A stretch of 11,766 bases of DNA from Goniomonas avonlea (GCA_003573635.1 QUTJ01031439.1:1-11766); one strand, 5' to 3'; numbered from the stretch's first letter, positions 1 through 8,429 are shown. Numbers and translations: made by a program. Notes: generated by a model not told the origin, from the letters alone.

Positions 1-47
<47 letters not shown>

Positions 48-82
48 TCTCGCTCGCTCGCTCGCTCGCTCTCTCTCGCTCT
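1..82. repeat. CT / CGCT microsatellite
   Basis: An almost pure CT dinucleotide run fills positions 1-42. Imperfect CT and tandem CGCT units continue to about 82. It probably extends beyond the left edge. No coding potential is visible. Polypurine/polypyrimidine tracts of this kind can form triplex (H-DNA) structures, but nothing here proves a function. Confidence 0.95.
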
Positions 83-188
83 AAGTCCGCAGTCTTGTCC
101 TTCTTTTCTTTTCTGGGTGGGTGTTGCACTTGGACCAATCCCTCGAAAGGTGTGATTGTTGGCCGCTCCGCGGTTTCCAGGATGCTTG

Positions 189-229
189 AATAAACTCTCT
201 CTCTCTCTCTCTCTCTGGTATGTGTGTGT
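189..229 (+). terminator. Probable polyadenylation site: AATAAA, CT repeat, GU-rich element
   Basis: AATAAA is at 189-194 in the context TTGAATAAA. A second CT microsatellite (195-216) follows directly, then a GT-rich stretch (217-229). AATAAA with a GU-rich element about 25 nt downstream is the classical 3'-end layout of animal-type genes. It would belong to a plus-strand gene lying left of the window; no coding exon of such a gene was recognised in 83-188. Confidence 0.5.
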
Positions 230-767
230 CCCACGTAAGTGTGGGTGTGTATTGGAACAAATATTATGAGCACCTTGCGCTTGAATAACAGCGCGCGCAC
301 ACACACAACTCGCTCTGACCGTTGGAACCGCAGGCTCTCATGTCGTCACCTCCTCAAGCTAAAGTCGCCTACCCTGGGTCAGCCCAGCCAGCACCCAACG
401 CTTCCTCATCGTCCAGTCGCAGCCCCATGCGCACTCGAATTGACGCCACTCCGCGCCGTTTGAAGTACTAGGATATGCACGACGTCGTTGGCTACTAAGG
501 ACGCTAGTCGACTCCAGCCGCAATGACTCCAATCACACGTCACCTCGCGTGCACATCAGCTACAGCGATTCCAGTTTTCTTGTATTAAGAGAGAGGGGAG
601 AGTATTCAAGCGCCATTAACTCATCTGGTATTTGAGGCTGTGGGCCTCCCAACGTGCTTATTATTGATCTTCACACATCTATTCCATTTCGTGCGCCACA
701 CAGCACAAGCTCTATGAACTCCACCTGCAGTAACAGTGCAGTTGCCCGCCGCTGTGCTTGACTGCAT
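230..767. other. Intergenic stretch without recognisable gene
   Basis: About 540 bp in which no ORF shows a known domain, no convincing exon pair was found, and no tRNA or rRNA is visible. It contains a short alternating CG/CA tract (about 290-307) and a purine-rich patch near 587-602. It probably includes the distal promoter of the DUF262 gene at 984. A small non-coding RNA cannot be excluded by eye. Confidence 0.5.
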
Positions 768-768
768 G

Positions 769-874
769 TATAAATTACATCCGAGACCGTCGTGTGAGGC
801 TCAGGCTCACTCTGTGTCCGACTCAGAGTCTGTGACTTTGTCCCCTTATATGAACCGCCATGGCCTCTATATAT
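769..874 (+). promoter_or_regulatory. Candidate core promoter elements for the DUF262 gene
   Basis: Two TATA-like sequences precede the start codon at 984: TATAAA at 769-774 and TATATAT at 868-874, about 215 and 110 bp upstream. The nearer one would leave a 5' leader of about 80 nt. Between them lies a perfect inverted repeat GACTC-A-GAGTC (820-830). Assignment as promoter rests on position and motif only. Confidence 0.3.
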
Positions 875-983
875 ATCACGACGGAGTCTATCCAATTTCA
901 AAGGAACGTGTCGATTCGGATTTGGATCCCGAGTTCGCGACGTTGAGGCTTAAAGCGGAGTCTCGCTCGGTGCCCCAGCGAAG

Positions 984-2372
984 ATGGCCGGGGCTCGAGT
1001 TGCTAACGCAGACAGGATCTGCACATCGGATGTGATCCCAACACATTCTTTGCGCAAGGTGTTTTCCTTCAATAGTCCCACCCTTGCCCTGCGAATGCCG
1101 ATCCTGCAGCGACGATATTGCTGGAAAGAAGCCCAGCTCAAGCAGTTGCTTTCGGACGTTGTGGCACAAACCAGCCTGTTGGGTGCCTTTGATTCATCTG
1201 TCGTCCATAGGCTTGGGAGGGTCGTAGTCAGCACTGAAGCTCTGAAAGACCAAATCTTGATCGTGGATGGGCAACAACGCCTCACGACGGCTTCGCTCAT
1301 GCTGGCTGCCGTTCGTGATGTCGTTGTGTTCATGTGCTCAGGAGAATCTGATCCTTCAGTCTTGAGCGAAGCTCGTGCATTCATCGCGGAAATGAATTCG
1401 ATCTTGCTTCCCCATGCAGTGCCTGGTGCAGGCGCCTCCCCGCCGATTGAAGCTGCCCTGCTTGTTCCGACCTATTTGGATCGCGCAGCATTTCTTCGAG
1501 CTGTGGCATCACAAGACGCTGATCCACCGGAAGATGACCAAGATCGTGTCACTGCAACAAAACAGTATTTTTTCAAGGCTGTTCTTGACAAGGAGATGAA
1601 GTTTGTTTCGGCCAAGTTGGGGGGGCCGGAGGCGCATGGGCTGAGTGCAGCAGTTTTCGCTTGCAAGGCGATTGCGTCTGCACTCCTTGACACTTTTGTT
1701 GTTCTGTGGTTTACTGCAAACGAAAAAGACATCTGGAGTGTCTACGAACGACTCGCCTTTCGGGAGGTGATGCTTTCGGGAATGCATAACCGTGCCCCGG
1801 GCATGTCTCTGTGCGAAAGCGATCTTGTTCGAAACTACCTCGTCTCTTGGTTCATATCCGAGGAAGACCAGCTCGTCGCCTACAGGGACTACTGGCTGCC
1901 GGTCGAGGCTAAGGGGGGGGTGTGTGAGGAGACTGGGGCAAATCGTCTGGACCTGCTCTTTGACGCGTTCATCGCCACCCAACCGGACGCTCCTAACAAG
2001 GGCGAAACCCTCAAGGAGGAATCTGTTGGTGGAGCTGTGCATCTAGGCGCTTTGGGAACGAACATTTTCAACACGTACAAGACCGTACGGGTCATGGTGG
2101 AGAACCGACTCACAGCGGCCGGGCTCTCCCTGGACGTGTCTCAGTCCGCCCCCGAGTACCAACGCATCGTGCTGGAGATGATGACCGCACTGAGGGCCTT
2201 TTTGGAGACTTGGAAGGCGGAGCCTATTGCGGGGCCGCTGGGTCGGTCGCCACCGGCGAAGCGAGAAAAGCTTTGGCCCTCCTTCGCCGCACCAAATTTC
2301 AGCGCGCAGGTGTCTAATGACACGAGCAAGTTTGGCACGACGCTGCTGCCGCCGGGCTTTGGCAATAAGTAG
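984..2372 (+). CDS. DUF262 (GmrS-like, ParB/sulfiredoxin-fold) protein, eukaryotic
   Basis: A single uninterrupted 462-residue reading frame. The DUF262 signature is clear: PILQRRYCW at residues 39-47 (family pattern IPxYQRxYxW), VDGQQRLTT at 94-102 (the DGQQR nucleotide-handling motif), and a third block around 253-287 ending in SDLVRNYLV. Bacterial DUF262 is the GmrS half of the modification-dependent restriction enzyme GmrSD, usually with a DUF1524 HNH nuclease half. No HNH motif is seen in residues 290-462, so this is a GmrS-only protein with an unassigned C-terminal part. The start is the first in-frame ATG after an in-frame stop (951-953) and has A at -3 and G at +4. It lacks introns, unlike PRP19, the FYVE gene and the cathepsin gene, which may reflect acquisition from bacteria or a retrocopy. 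Its role in a eukaryote is unknown. Domain call firm, function open. Confidence 0.85.
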   Translation: MAGARVANADRICTSDVIPTHSLRKVFSFNSPTLALRMPILQRRYCWKEAQLKQLLSDVVAQTSLLGAFDSSVVHRLGRVVVSTEALKDQILIVDGQQRLTTASLMLAAVRDVVVFMCSGESDPSVLSEARAFIAEMNSILLPHAVPGAGASPPIEAALLVPTYLDRAAFLRAVASQDADPPEDDQDRVTATKQYFFKAVLDKEMKFVSAKLGGPEAHGLSAAVFACKAIASALLDTFVVLWFTANEKDIWSVYERLAFREVMLSGMHNRAPGMSLCESDLVRNYLVSWFISEEDQLVAYRDYWLPVEAKGGVCEETGANRLDLLFDAFIATQPDAPNKGETLKEESVGGAVHLGALGTNIFNTYKTVRVMVENRLTAAGLSLDVSQSAPEYQRIVLEMMTALRAFLETWKAEPIAGPLGRSPPAKREKLWPSFAAPNFSAQVSNDTSKFGTTLLPPGFGNK

Positions 2373-2479
2373 AATGTAGAGCGTGCCTGGACTTGTTGTT
2401 CTTCGCCAAGAGCATCTCAGAACACAAAAAAGAGGGAAACTGTTTGTCAATATCGAGGGAGTCACAGGACTCAACTAAG

Positions 2480-2485
2480 AATAAA
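2480..2485 (+). terminator. AATAAA polyadenylation signal of the DUF262 gene
   Basis: AATAAA lies 108 nt after the DUF262 stop codon. The tail-to-tail gap 2373-2749 contains this signal and an opposing one at 2519-2524. The two genes therefore converge, with signals facing each other only 33 nt apart, so the 3' ends of their transcripts probably overlap. Nothing else was recognised in the gap. Confidence 0.65.
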
Positions 2486-2518
2486 TTGGAAGCCGAATTA
2501 GCACAGACATCGAATCCA

Positions 2519-2524
2519 TTTATT
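2519..2524 (-). terminator. AATAAA polyadenylation signal of PRP19
   Basis: TTTATT on the plus strand reads AATAAA on the minus strand, 225 nt beyond the PRP19 stop codon. It is the first canonical signal downstream of that gene. It faces the plus-strand signal at 2480-2485. Confidence 0.6.
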
Positions 2525-2749
2525 GTGTTGTGAGACCAAACCGCAAAGGGACAAAGGCTGTGCCTGAGCCAAGTAGCCACCAAAAACATTGAGCCCGCCC
2601 CCAGGAGCGCTCGCGCTGTGACCACTGACAAGCACACGACCGAAGACAGATTCCGATGCGGTGCTTGGATGACCCACGTGCTGCTCTGCAGCCGCAGGGG
2701 CGCCCTAACGAGTGCCCTAATAATAGTGCACGAAGCGACAGCGGAGGCT

Positions 2750-5492
2750 TTACGAGTAGAACTTGAGGGTGCGGTCCTTTGACGTCGAGGCAACGAATTT
2801 TGCGTCGGAACCGAAGCGGGCGCAAGTGACAGTGGAAGAGTGGTTGCTGAACTCGGTCACGATGTCCCAGTTCTTGCTGTGAATAACACGCACCGAGTTG
2901 CCAGCCACGGCAAGGTAATTGCCTGAGTGGTCAAACACCGCGGACTGCGACTCCTCAGAGTCCGACTGCGTGCGCCGGTCAGATCGGGGGAAGGTCAGAA
3001 CGGGGGGAGGTCAGATCGGGGGGAAGCAGCTTGGGTCGCGGTCAGAGTGATTGGGTGCGGAAGGAATCATTGTGCAAGCTAATCGTGAGAAAATGTTCGT
3101 CGGAGAACTCCAGGTGAGGAGTCATGGTGAGAGTGTTGATCGAAGATGAGAGAGCTGCAAACTCTTAGGCGACCGGCACGCAAATGGCGTCGCGCACAAA
3201 ACAACTTTGAGGGGGAAACGCTAGACGGACCTGATTCGCGATGGTCTTGAAGGGCGCGGCAGACCCCGTGGCGGCTGCCTTGGCGACCTTACGCAAGTCC
3301 CACAGCTTTACACACTCGTTGGCGGTCGTAGCCAGGTAGTAACTGCGACACACAGTCAGCGGCTGTCTCGTCCATCACTCAGCTCGTCTGAGATAAATCA
3401 TGCGAGTCATGCACGATGCTTGCGGTCAGCCTCAAATAAAAACACAAGACTCACGCGCCTTGAGGAGTAGAAGGGTGTGTGGTGTCTGTGGGTGTCACAG
3501 CGCGCGCGCGTGTGTCGGTGTGTTCAAGGACCCTAGGAACTGCTCGGAGTCAACTCCAAGAGATGCCTGGAGATATCGATATCCACGACAGACAACCCGA
3601 AACGTGGCAGTGGAGACAGTTGAAGCCAAACGCAGCAGGAACTCACCCATTCTCAGAGAAAGACAGGCAGGAGACTGGGTTGTCGTGAGCAGCGAACGTG
3701 ACCACATTGGTCTGGCTCTTCATATCCCAGATCCGCACAAGCCTATCCGACGTGCCCGTGCCCAAGATCAAACCGTCGGGGTGGAAGGAGGCCGAGGAGA
3801 AGCCCTTTTCCACCTGTGGCAGCTTGTTATGTCTGAAAGAATGAACGGCAGAAGATTTTGGTGCAGGCGTTGGATGATTTGCGTCAGAAGAAAGAACCCG
3901 CAGAAACTGCAAATCGAATTGGCCGTTTGATGAGGCACGCGCTCGCGGCGGCGGGGGGGGGACACGCGCCGCACGCGCACCCCACGCAGCCACAGGTCAC
4001 GCGTGTGCGCGCGTACCCTCACACACGCACACGCACACGCACCTTGGGATCAGCAACAACCGAACGGCAGACGCCCGTGGCAATGTCATAGAATGCCCAG
4101 GTGGCATCAGCGCTTGCGGTGACAAAAAAGTCTCCAGTGGGGTGCAGCGTCAGACCAGTGATGTCTCCAGCGTGGTCTTTGAGCACAGAAGCAGCACTGT
4201 AGGCTGATATTGGGTGTCAGTAAGGTCCCTTCGCAAGGTATCCCTATTCACAAGAGAGGCGAGGGCCAACAGATCTACATGTGCACCGAAAGAAAAAACA
4301 GGACTCACAACCATCCTTCTTGCCCTTCCAGACGCGAGCAGTCTTATCGTATGAAGATGTGAGCAGGATGTTTTCGGTCGGGTGGAACTTGACGTTAGTG
4401 ACCTTCTTGGTGTGCCCTGTCAGAGTGGACATAACCTGCTGCGTCTCACGGTTGTACACAATGGCATTGTGGTCCATGCCGCCAGTGAAAATTTTGGAGT
4501 CATCGCCGGGATGGATGTCCATGCACAAGACTCCAGGGCTCGAGGTCTTGTGAATGCTCGTGCTCAAACTCATCTTGTACTTTGCAACGTCCTCGACAGT
4601 TGCGAGTGTTTCCGAAATCGGGCGCTTCTTGCGGTACTTGGAGAGCCTGGGAAACAGTGGGAATCCAACCAGCCACAAAAGCCAAGGCGACTCACTCCTG
4701 GGACTTGTCCACCATTGCCTTCACCATATCCTTAGTGATACCACCGCGTGCAGAGTCCACATCCATGGCGTCTGCCGCAGCAGGTGCAGCCGCGGCCGGA
4801 GCACCCGCCGGCCTTGCGGCCATGGCGCCGGACAACCGAGCCTCGGCGTTTTGCAGCAAGCTGCTTGGAAATTATGATGCTGTCCCAAAATTCATAAAGC
4901 CAAACACACACCTCCGGGCCTCGTCACGCTCCTTGGTGATGCGGCCGATCACACGGCAAGCGGCATCATGCTGATAGAGGGAGTGCGAGAGCTCCTGCCT
5001 GACCTGATCGAGTTGCTTCTTGAGGTTATGCGTCTCAAGCATCACTGAATCCCATTCATTTTGGAACAAGTGAAGCAACCCAGGAATAGATGTGGCAGCG
5101 ACCGGTCGCGCCTTGACGCCGGCAGTAGCTGCACGAGAGTGGGCGCGGGATCACAAAGAAATACATGAAGGCACGCACAGACGACACCGACGAGGTCGTC
5201 CTCGTTGAGAGGATTGCCAGTGACCGGGCAGGTTCCAGTCTCCTCAATGTGCTTGATAATAAGCCTTTTCTCGAACAGACGGCCACTGCTCTTGGACACT
5301 ACGGGGTCTTCGGGTGCCTGGCCGGAGACTGCAGTGCGAACGTGAGCCGGACGAAACGACAAGACCGCCGCGAAAAGGAAAACGACACAGAGACGCCATA
5401 ATTCCTCGCGAAACAACACGACAAACAACACGTTCAGCGCGCACGAGCACATCAGTCGAAAGCGACTCACTGGAACAAACGAGAGCCGCCAT
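2750..5492 (-). CDS. PRP19: Pre-mRNA-processing factor 19 (U-box/WD40 E3 ubiquitin ligase), 9 exons
   Basis: PRP19 is the E3 ubiquitin ligase scaffold of the NineTeen complex, which stabilises U6 and U5 in the activated spliceosome. Exons on the minus strand: 5492-5471, 5328-5188, 5128-4912, 4860-4696, 4646-4309, 4203-4043, 3813-3647, 3342-3231, 2965-2750. Introns are 142, 59, 51, 49, 105, 229, 304 and 265 nt, all GT-AG. Phases match at every junction and give 512 residues (human protein: 504). Order of parts: N-terminal U-box (about 1-60, MAALVCS start, FEKRLI, then the [10 protein letters not shown] loop); Prp19 tetramerisation coiled coil (about 70-130, [16 protein letters not shown]); Ala/Pro-rich linker; then seven WD40 blades with [26 protein letters not shown] and KLWDLRK. 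The protein ends LKFYS. One blade carries an Ala/Gly insert after LWDLRK. The least certain junctions are donor GTGTCG of intron 2 and donor GTCCGT of intron 8. The start exon is only 22 nt. It shares a 141-bp promoter gap with the FYVE gene. Confidence 0.97.
2977..3025 (-). repeat. Triplicated 16-17 bp repeat next to the last PRP19 3' splice site
   Basis: Three tandem copies, 2977-2992, 2993-3008 and 3009-3025, have plus-strand consensus GGTCAGATCGGGGGAA. They lie inside PRP19 intron 8. Read on the transcribed strand, each copy gives a pyrimidine run followed by TCTGACC, which fits a branch-point sequence. The nearest copy puts its branch adenosine 14 nt before exon 9 (which starts at 2965), a spacing seen in neighbouring introns. 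Confidence 0.85.
3497..3522. repeat. Alternating CG/TG tract in PRP19 intron 7
   Basis: A run of alternating purine and pyrimidine, (CG)5 followed by TG units, lies in the 304-nt seventh intron of PRP19. Such tracts are prone to Z-DNA. The same intron carries a perfect 12-bp palindrome GATATCGATATC at 3572-3583. No exon was found in this intron. Confidence 0.7.
3953..4042. repeat. G-run and CA/CG alternating tract in PRP19 intron 6
   Basis: The 5' half of the 229-nt intron 6 holds GTGCGT/GTGTGC-type repeats (3997-4042 on the plus strand as CACGCG, ACACAC and GCACAC units) and a run of nine G (3953-3961). The repeat begins at the splice donor itself, so the donor GTGCGT is part of the microsatellite. 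Confidence 0.75.
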
Positions 5493-5633
5493 CGTCGAGA
5501 GCGCGCTTTCGTCTTGCGGGTTTTTGATGTTTGACGCCTTGTCATCTGGCCGAGTTCTTTGTATGGCTGGCTATCTGAGTGAGAAGTCCGTTAGGAACAC
5601 CTGAGACCTCAGCAGGCTCAGCTCGGTCTGGCC
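5493..5633. promoter_or_regulatory. Bidirectional promoter gap between PRP19 and the FYVE gene
   Basis: Only 141 bp separate the two start codons, which point away from each other. No TATA box is visible. A short inverted repeat CTGAG-AC-CTCAG lies at 5601-5612. Given its size the gap must hold both core promoters and both 5' leaders unless these extend into the first exons. Inferred from gene layout. Confidence 0.6.
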
Positions 5634-7302
5634 ATGTCTCGAAGCCAGAGCGATAGCCTCGAGAACAAGGCCGCCCTTGTAATCTTGGGTCAGCTGCGTG
5701 CGAGAAACGAACGGGATATGCACCCTTTCGACATTGTGATCCCGTCCAATGAGTATTTCCGGTTCGTGAGTCGACGGGTGGAACCCGTTCGAATCCCGTC
5801 GAAAGCGTGTTCGGACGGGGATGGTGAACAGCAGCCAATAAGTGAGGACGTTGCTAGCCTCAAAAAACATGTGTCATCATTACAGGTACTGTTGCAGCGG
5901 GGTTTGATCGTCGCTGACTTTCCGCAGCAAACGCTCCTGGCCAAGCAGCGGAGGTGAGTTGGTGGGAATCGACTTCTTTTGATCTAACCAGCTGCCATAG
6001 GATTTTTGAAGATGCAGCAGAGTTACAGGAGTTGAGATCTGAATTGGCGAAGTTGATTACCCAGCAAGGGAATCAACCGGGGCAAGACCAAGCGCATGTC
6101 GGATGGACCACGGCACAGTCGATTCGGGACGCAGTCTCCTACGTCGGAAGCTCTGCCTGGAAGGCAACCCAGGGCTACGTCAACCCAACGTATTGGGTAC
6201 CGGATGATGTCAGTTGACCAGTTACCCCTTTTTCATCTCTGATCCGTCCTTCAGGAAATTACTGAGTGCTTCAAATGCAATGTGCCGATTGCAGCCGAAG
6301 ACCCCAAACATCACTGCAGACAATGTGGGCTTGGCTTTTGCCCCCGGTGTTCTACAGGGCGGCGGCGTGTGCCGAGTAAAGGTGAGCACTGTCCCTGTCT
6401 TGTCCTGTTTTCCTGGCCTCACAATCCCTCAGGCTGGGACTATCCCGTGCGAGTCTGTGACCTCTGCTGGAACAACGAGGATCCAGATGAACCTCCAAAA
6501 GCGCCCGTATCTTCTGGCAGTGAAGATACCATTGCGCATGAAACCCCCGAGGCTGGTGAGCCCATCGAGATGTGATCCCTACTCGTTGACCGATCACGCA
6601 GCTGCACCGATGGCGCCGGAAACGCCGTCGTCCTCTTACCTGTCCTACTACGCCCCCAACATGGCCCGTAAAATGGGTGAGCTGGTCGTCTCCGCCGCTG
6701 CCTCAGCCGCAGCCACCGCAGCACCAACAGTTAAGGGCGCTGTTGGGAGATACTTGGCACCGGCGTACTGGGTGCCGGACGAGATGTGCAAGCAGTGCCA
6801 TTCTTGCAACGAGGGTTTTTCCGAGAGCTCTCCAATTCATCATTGTAAGTCACTTCTCTCCTTTGGTCCTCCTTGTATTTCTCGTACCCTCCCCGCCTCA
6901 TCCATAACGCACCATCACGATGGGATCTTTCTTGTTGTCAAATCTGTCGAATCGCCATTCGGCGATCATACGAAATGGCGACCAGTGGGCTTTTTTCGTA
7001 GTATCGCCGGAAATGACGATGACCAGGAGATATGAGGAACGGTTCAATAGTGCGCACTTATCTTACCTTGGGGCCGAACATGCCAATCACACTGTCACTG
7101 ACTCTGTCTTCTGTTGATGTTCAGCGAACAGCGATATCCGAAAAGGTGACCGCTCACTCCCCATCGTCCAGGCCGGCACTGTGGGTTCGGATTCTGTGGC
7201 AAGTGCTCAGAAGGTCGCCGGGAATGCAACGCCCGAGGTTGGACCGGGAAACAGCGTGTATGTAATGCCTGCGCCCTTTTGCCCGACACCCTCCCTGAGT
7301 AA
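5634..7302 (+). CDS. Tandem FYVE zinc-finger protein (ZFYVE1/DFCP1-like C-terminal layout), 6 exons
   Basis: Exons: 5634-5953, 6001-6208, 6255-6381, 6433-6555, 6602-6844, 7172-7302. Introns are 47, 46, 51, 46 and 327 nt; all phases agree and give 383 residues. FYVE domains bind phosphatidylinositol 3-phosphate on endosomes and autophagic membranes. FYVE-1 (about 171-231) has YWVPDD, CFKC (181-184), KHHCRQCG (194-201), CPRC and RVCDLC. FYVE-2 (about 315-375) has YWVPDE, CHSC (325-328), HHCRHCG (339-345), CGKC and RVCNAC. Each is preceded by a similar stretch ending GYVNPTYWVPD or RYLAPAYWVPD, so the pair arose by duplication. All eight zinc ligands are present in both, but FYVE-2 lacks the basic residue before HHCR (PIHHC), which may weaken lipid binding. 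Residues 1-170 match nothing I recognise and include a probable helical/coiled segment (about 80-140). No P-loop GTPase part like that of DFCP1 is present. Donor GTCAGT of intron 2 is the weakest. Confidence 0.9.
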
Positions 7303-7486
7303 CGAGCTCCTGTTTGTACAGAGAACTGTGAATATATTGTTATTTGGTCCGCTGAGATGGTCAGAGTCACAAGTTGTCGCAAGTGGCAAGTGTGGGCCAT
7401 CACTCTCCGAGAGCCAGAACACGCTTCAAAGGCCCGAGCCAGCCAGCATGGAATCGCCAAGAGAGAAATCGTCAAAAACGCGAGTG
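7303..7486. terminator. Tail-to-tail gap with palindromic AATATATT
   Basis: The FYVE gene (stop at 7300-7302) and the ankyrin gene (stop at 7487-7489, minus) converge across 184 bp. No AATAAA is present. AATATATT at 7331-7338 reads the same on both strands and contains AATATA, a known weak variant of the polyadenylation signal, so it could serve both genes. This is a suggestion from position only. Confidence 0.3.
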
Positions 7487-8299
7487 CTACTTGCGCCGTG
7501 CCTTTTTCTTGGGCGGATTAGAAGCCTGTTTGGACGTCCTAGCCGGGGTTTTGGTCCCCGCAGCTGGTTCCTTCGCGCTGACGTTGGTGGCTGGTTGCTT
7601 CGCGGCTCGTTTGGTCGAGGCTTTGTCAGCTACACGTTTGGCGGAGCTCTGTGCAGGCTTTGTTAAGGGCGTCAAGGCAGCCGTCATAATGCTCTGGGCC
7701 TCGCCCTTACAGAAGTGCAGTGGGGTGTTCCCTCGACTGTCTGGGATCGTCGGGTCTGCACCCAGTGCTAAAAGTTGGCGGATAAAACTCAATTTGCCAC
7801 AAACGCAGGCGATGAGTAGTGGGGTGGCGCCATTGCTGTCACGAAAGTTCACATCAGACCCAAGTTCCACCAAGTCTTGCAACATTGCATCATCGTCAGG
7901 AACGCCCGAGTCGCCGTGTCGAATGGCACTGAAGAGAGCCGTTCCACAGGTCTCCGTCGGGCTGGGTGCGTCCACATCAACGCCGGCCTCCTCGACCAGA
8001 AATCGGACAACCGCGCGGTGACCGGCAGCAGCTGCAGTGTGAATTGGAAAACTCCCACCAACATTTTTGACTGGTTGGTCAAAGGGATTTTGACGAGACT
8101 TAGAGGCTTTGTGGTGTTCCAGCATCAAACGCAGAGCATCGACCCGGCCCTCTTTACAAGCAACAAGCGTGGCGGGGACGACACCATCGTCATGGCCCAC
8201 CACTGCTGTCAAGGAAGCGCCTGCAGCAAGCGCCTCCGAGACTTTTACCAATGAGCCACTAGTCAGCGCGTCGTGCAGTGCTTTTGTTGCAGCCCGCAT
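7487..8299 (-). CDS. Ankyrin-repeat protein with basic histone H1-like tail
   Basis: A single-exon gene of 270 residues starting at an ATG. Residues 3-210 form about six ankyrin units: ALHDALTSGSLVKVSEALAAG (from residue 7), ATLVACKEGRVDALRLML, GSFPIHTAAAAGHRAVVRFL (82-101), GTALFSAIRHG, NGATPLLIACVCGKLSFIRQ (156-175) and RGNTPLHFC. The clearest helix-turn motifs are the third, fifth and sixth. Residues 211-270 are low-complexity Lys/Ala/Pro/Ser/Thr, ending PPKKKARRK, which looks like a nuclear localisation signal or a DNA/chromatin-binding tail of histone H1 type. No enzymatic domain, signal peptide or membrane segment is visible. Ankyrin repeats bind proteins, so a nuclear adaptor is a reasonable inference; the partner is unknown. 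It shares a 130-bp promoter gap with the cathepsin-like gene and converges on the FYVE gene. Confidence 0.85.
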   Translation of the reverse strand: MRAATKALHDALTSGSLVKVSEALAAGASLTAVVGHDDGVVPATLVACKEGRVDALRLMLEHHKASKSRQNPFDQPVKNVGGSFPIHTAAAAGHRAVVRFLVEEAGVDVDAPSPTETCGTALFSAIRHGDSGVPDDDAMLQDLVELGSDVNFRDSNGATPLLIACVCGKLSFIRQLLALGADPTIPDSRGNTPLHFCKGEAQSIMTAALTPLTKPAQSSAKRVADKASTKRAAKQPATNVSAKEPAAGTKTPARTSKQASNPPKKKARRK

Positions 8300-8429
8300 T
8301 GACCAAAGTGACCAAACCCAAAGAAAAGTGCCGCCGTTAGCGGAGACCGGTAGGCATTACTAGTCGTGCTGTATATAGGCAAATCTCTGTAATAAACAAT
8401 TACGTATTTCCCGAAAACCAAGAAACAAA
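8300..8429. promoter_or_regulatory. Bidirectional promoter with palindromic TATATA
   Basis: The two divergent start codons are 130 bp apart. TATATAG at 8372-8378 lies 52 bp before the cathepsin-like ATG, an ideal distance for a TATA box with a short leader. Being self-complementary it also sits 73 bp from the ankyrin ATG on the other strand. Other elements: a direct repeat TGACCAAA (8300-8307 and 8309-8316) and CCGC-CGTTA-GCGG (8331-8343), which includes a Myb-like CCGTTA. The AATAAA at 8391-8396 is in the promoter and is probably not a 3'-end signal. Confidence 0.6.

Noticed and set aside
736-1035. Plus-strand ORF ahead of and overlapping the DUF262 start
   Set aside because: It begins at GTG, is in another frame, and shows no family match. 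The in-frame ATG portion (from 850) could be an upstream ORF but nothing supports a product.
2043-2825. Several minus-strand ORFs across the DUF262 3' end and the intergenic gap
   Set aside because: They overlap the DUF262 frame or the PRP19 3' UTR, and show no domain, exon partner or start context.
3435-3440. Plus-strand AATAAA
   Set aside because: It is antisense within PRP19 intron 7, with no plus-strand gene to serve.
5787-5797. GTTCGAATCCC, resembling a tRNA B box
   Set aside because: It lies inside FYVE exon 1 in frame. No acceptor stem, D arm or anticodon arm can be folded around it, so it is a chance match.
5801-7035. Long plus-strand ORF 6214-7035 and others through the FYVE introns as unspliced genes
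   Set aside because: They join true exon 5 to translated introns. Only the spliced model restores both complete FYVE zinc-ligand sets.
7374-8021. Plus-strand ORF of 215 codons
   Set aside because: It lies antisense to the ankyrin gene, whose repeats give it clear support. The plus-strand translation has no domain and is a GC-driven shadow.
8391-8396. AATAAA just upstream of the cathepsin-like gene
   Set aside because: It sits in a 130-bp divergent promoter between two start codons, where no transcript should end.
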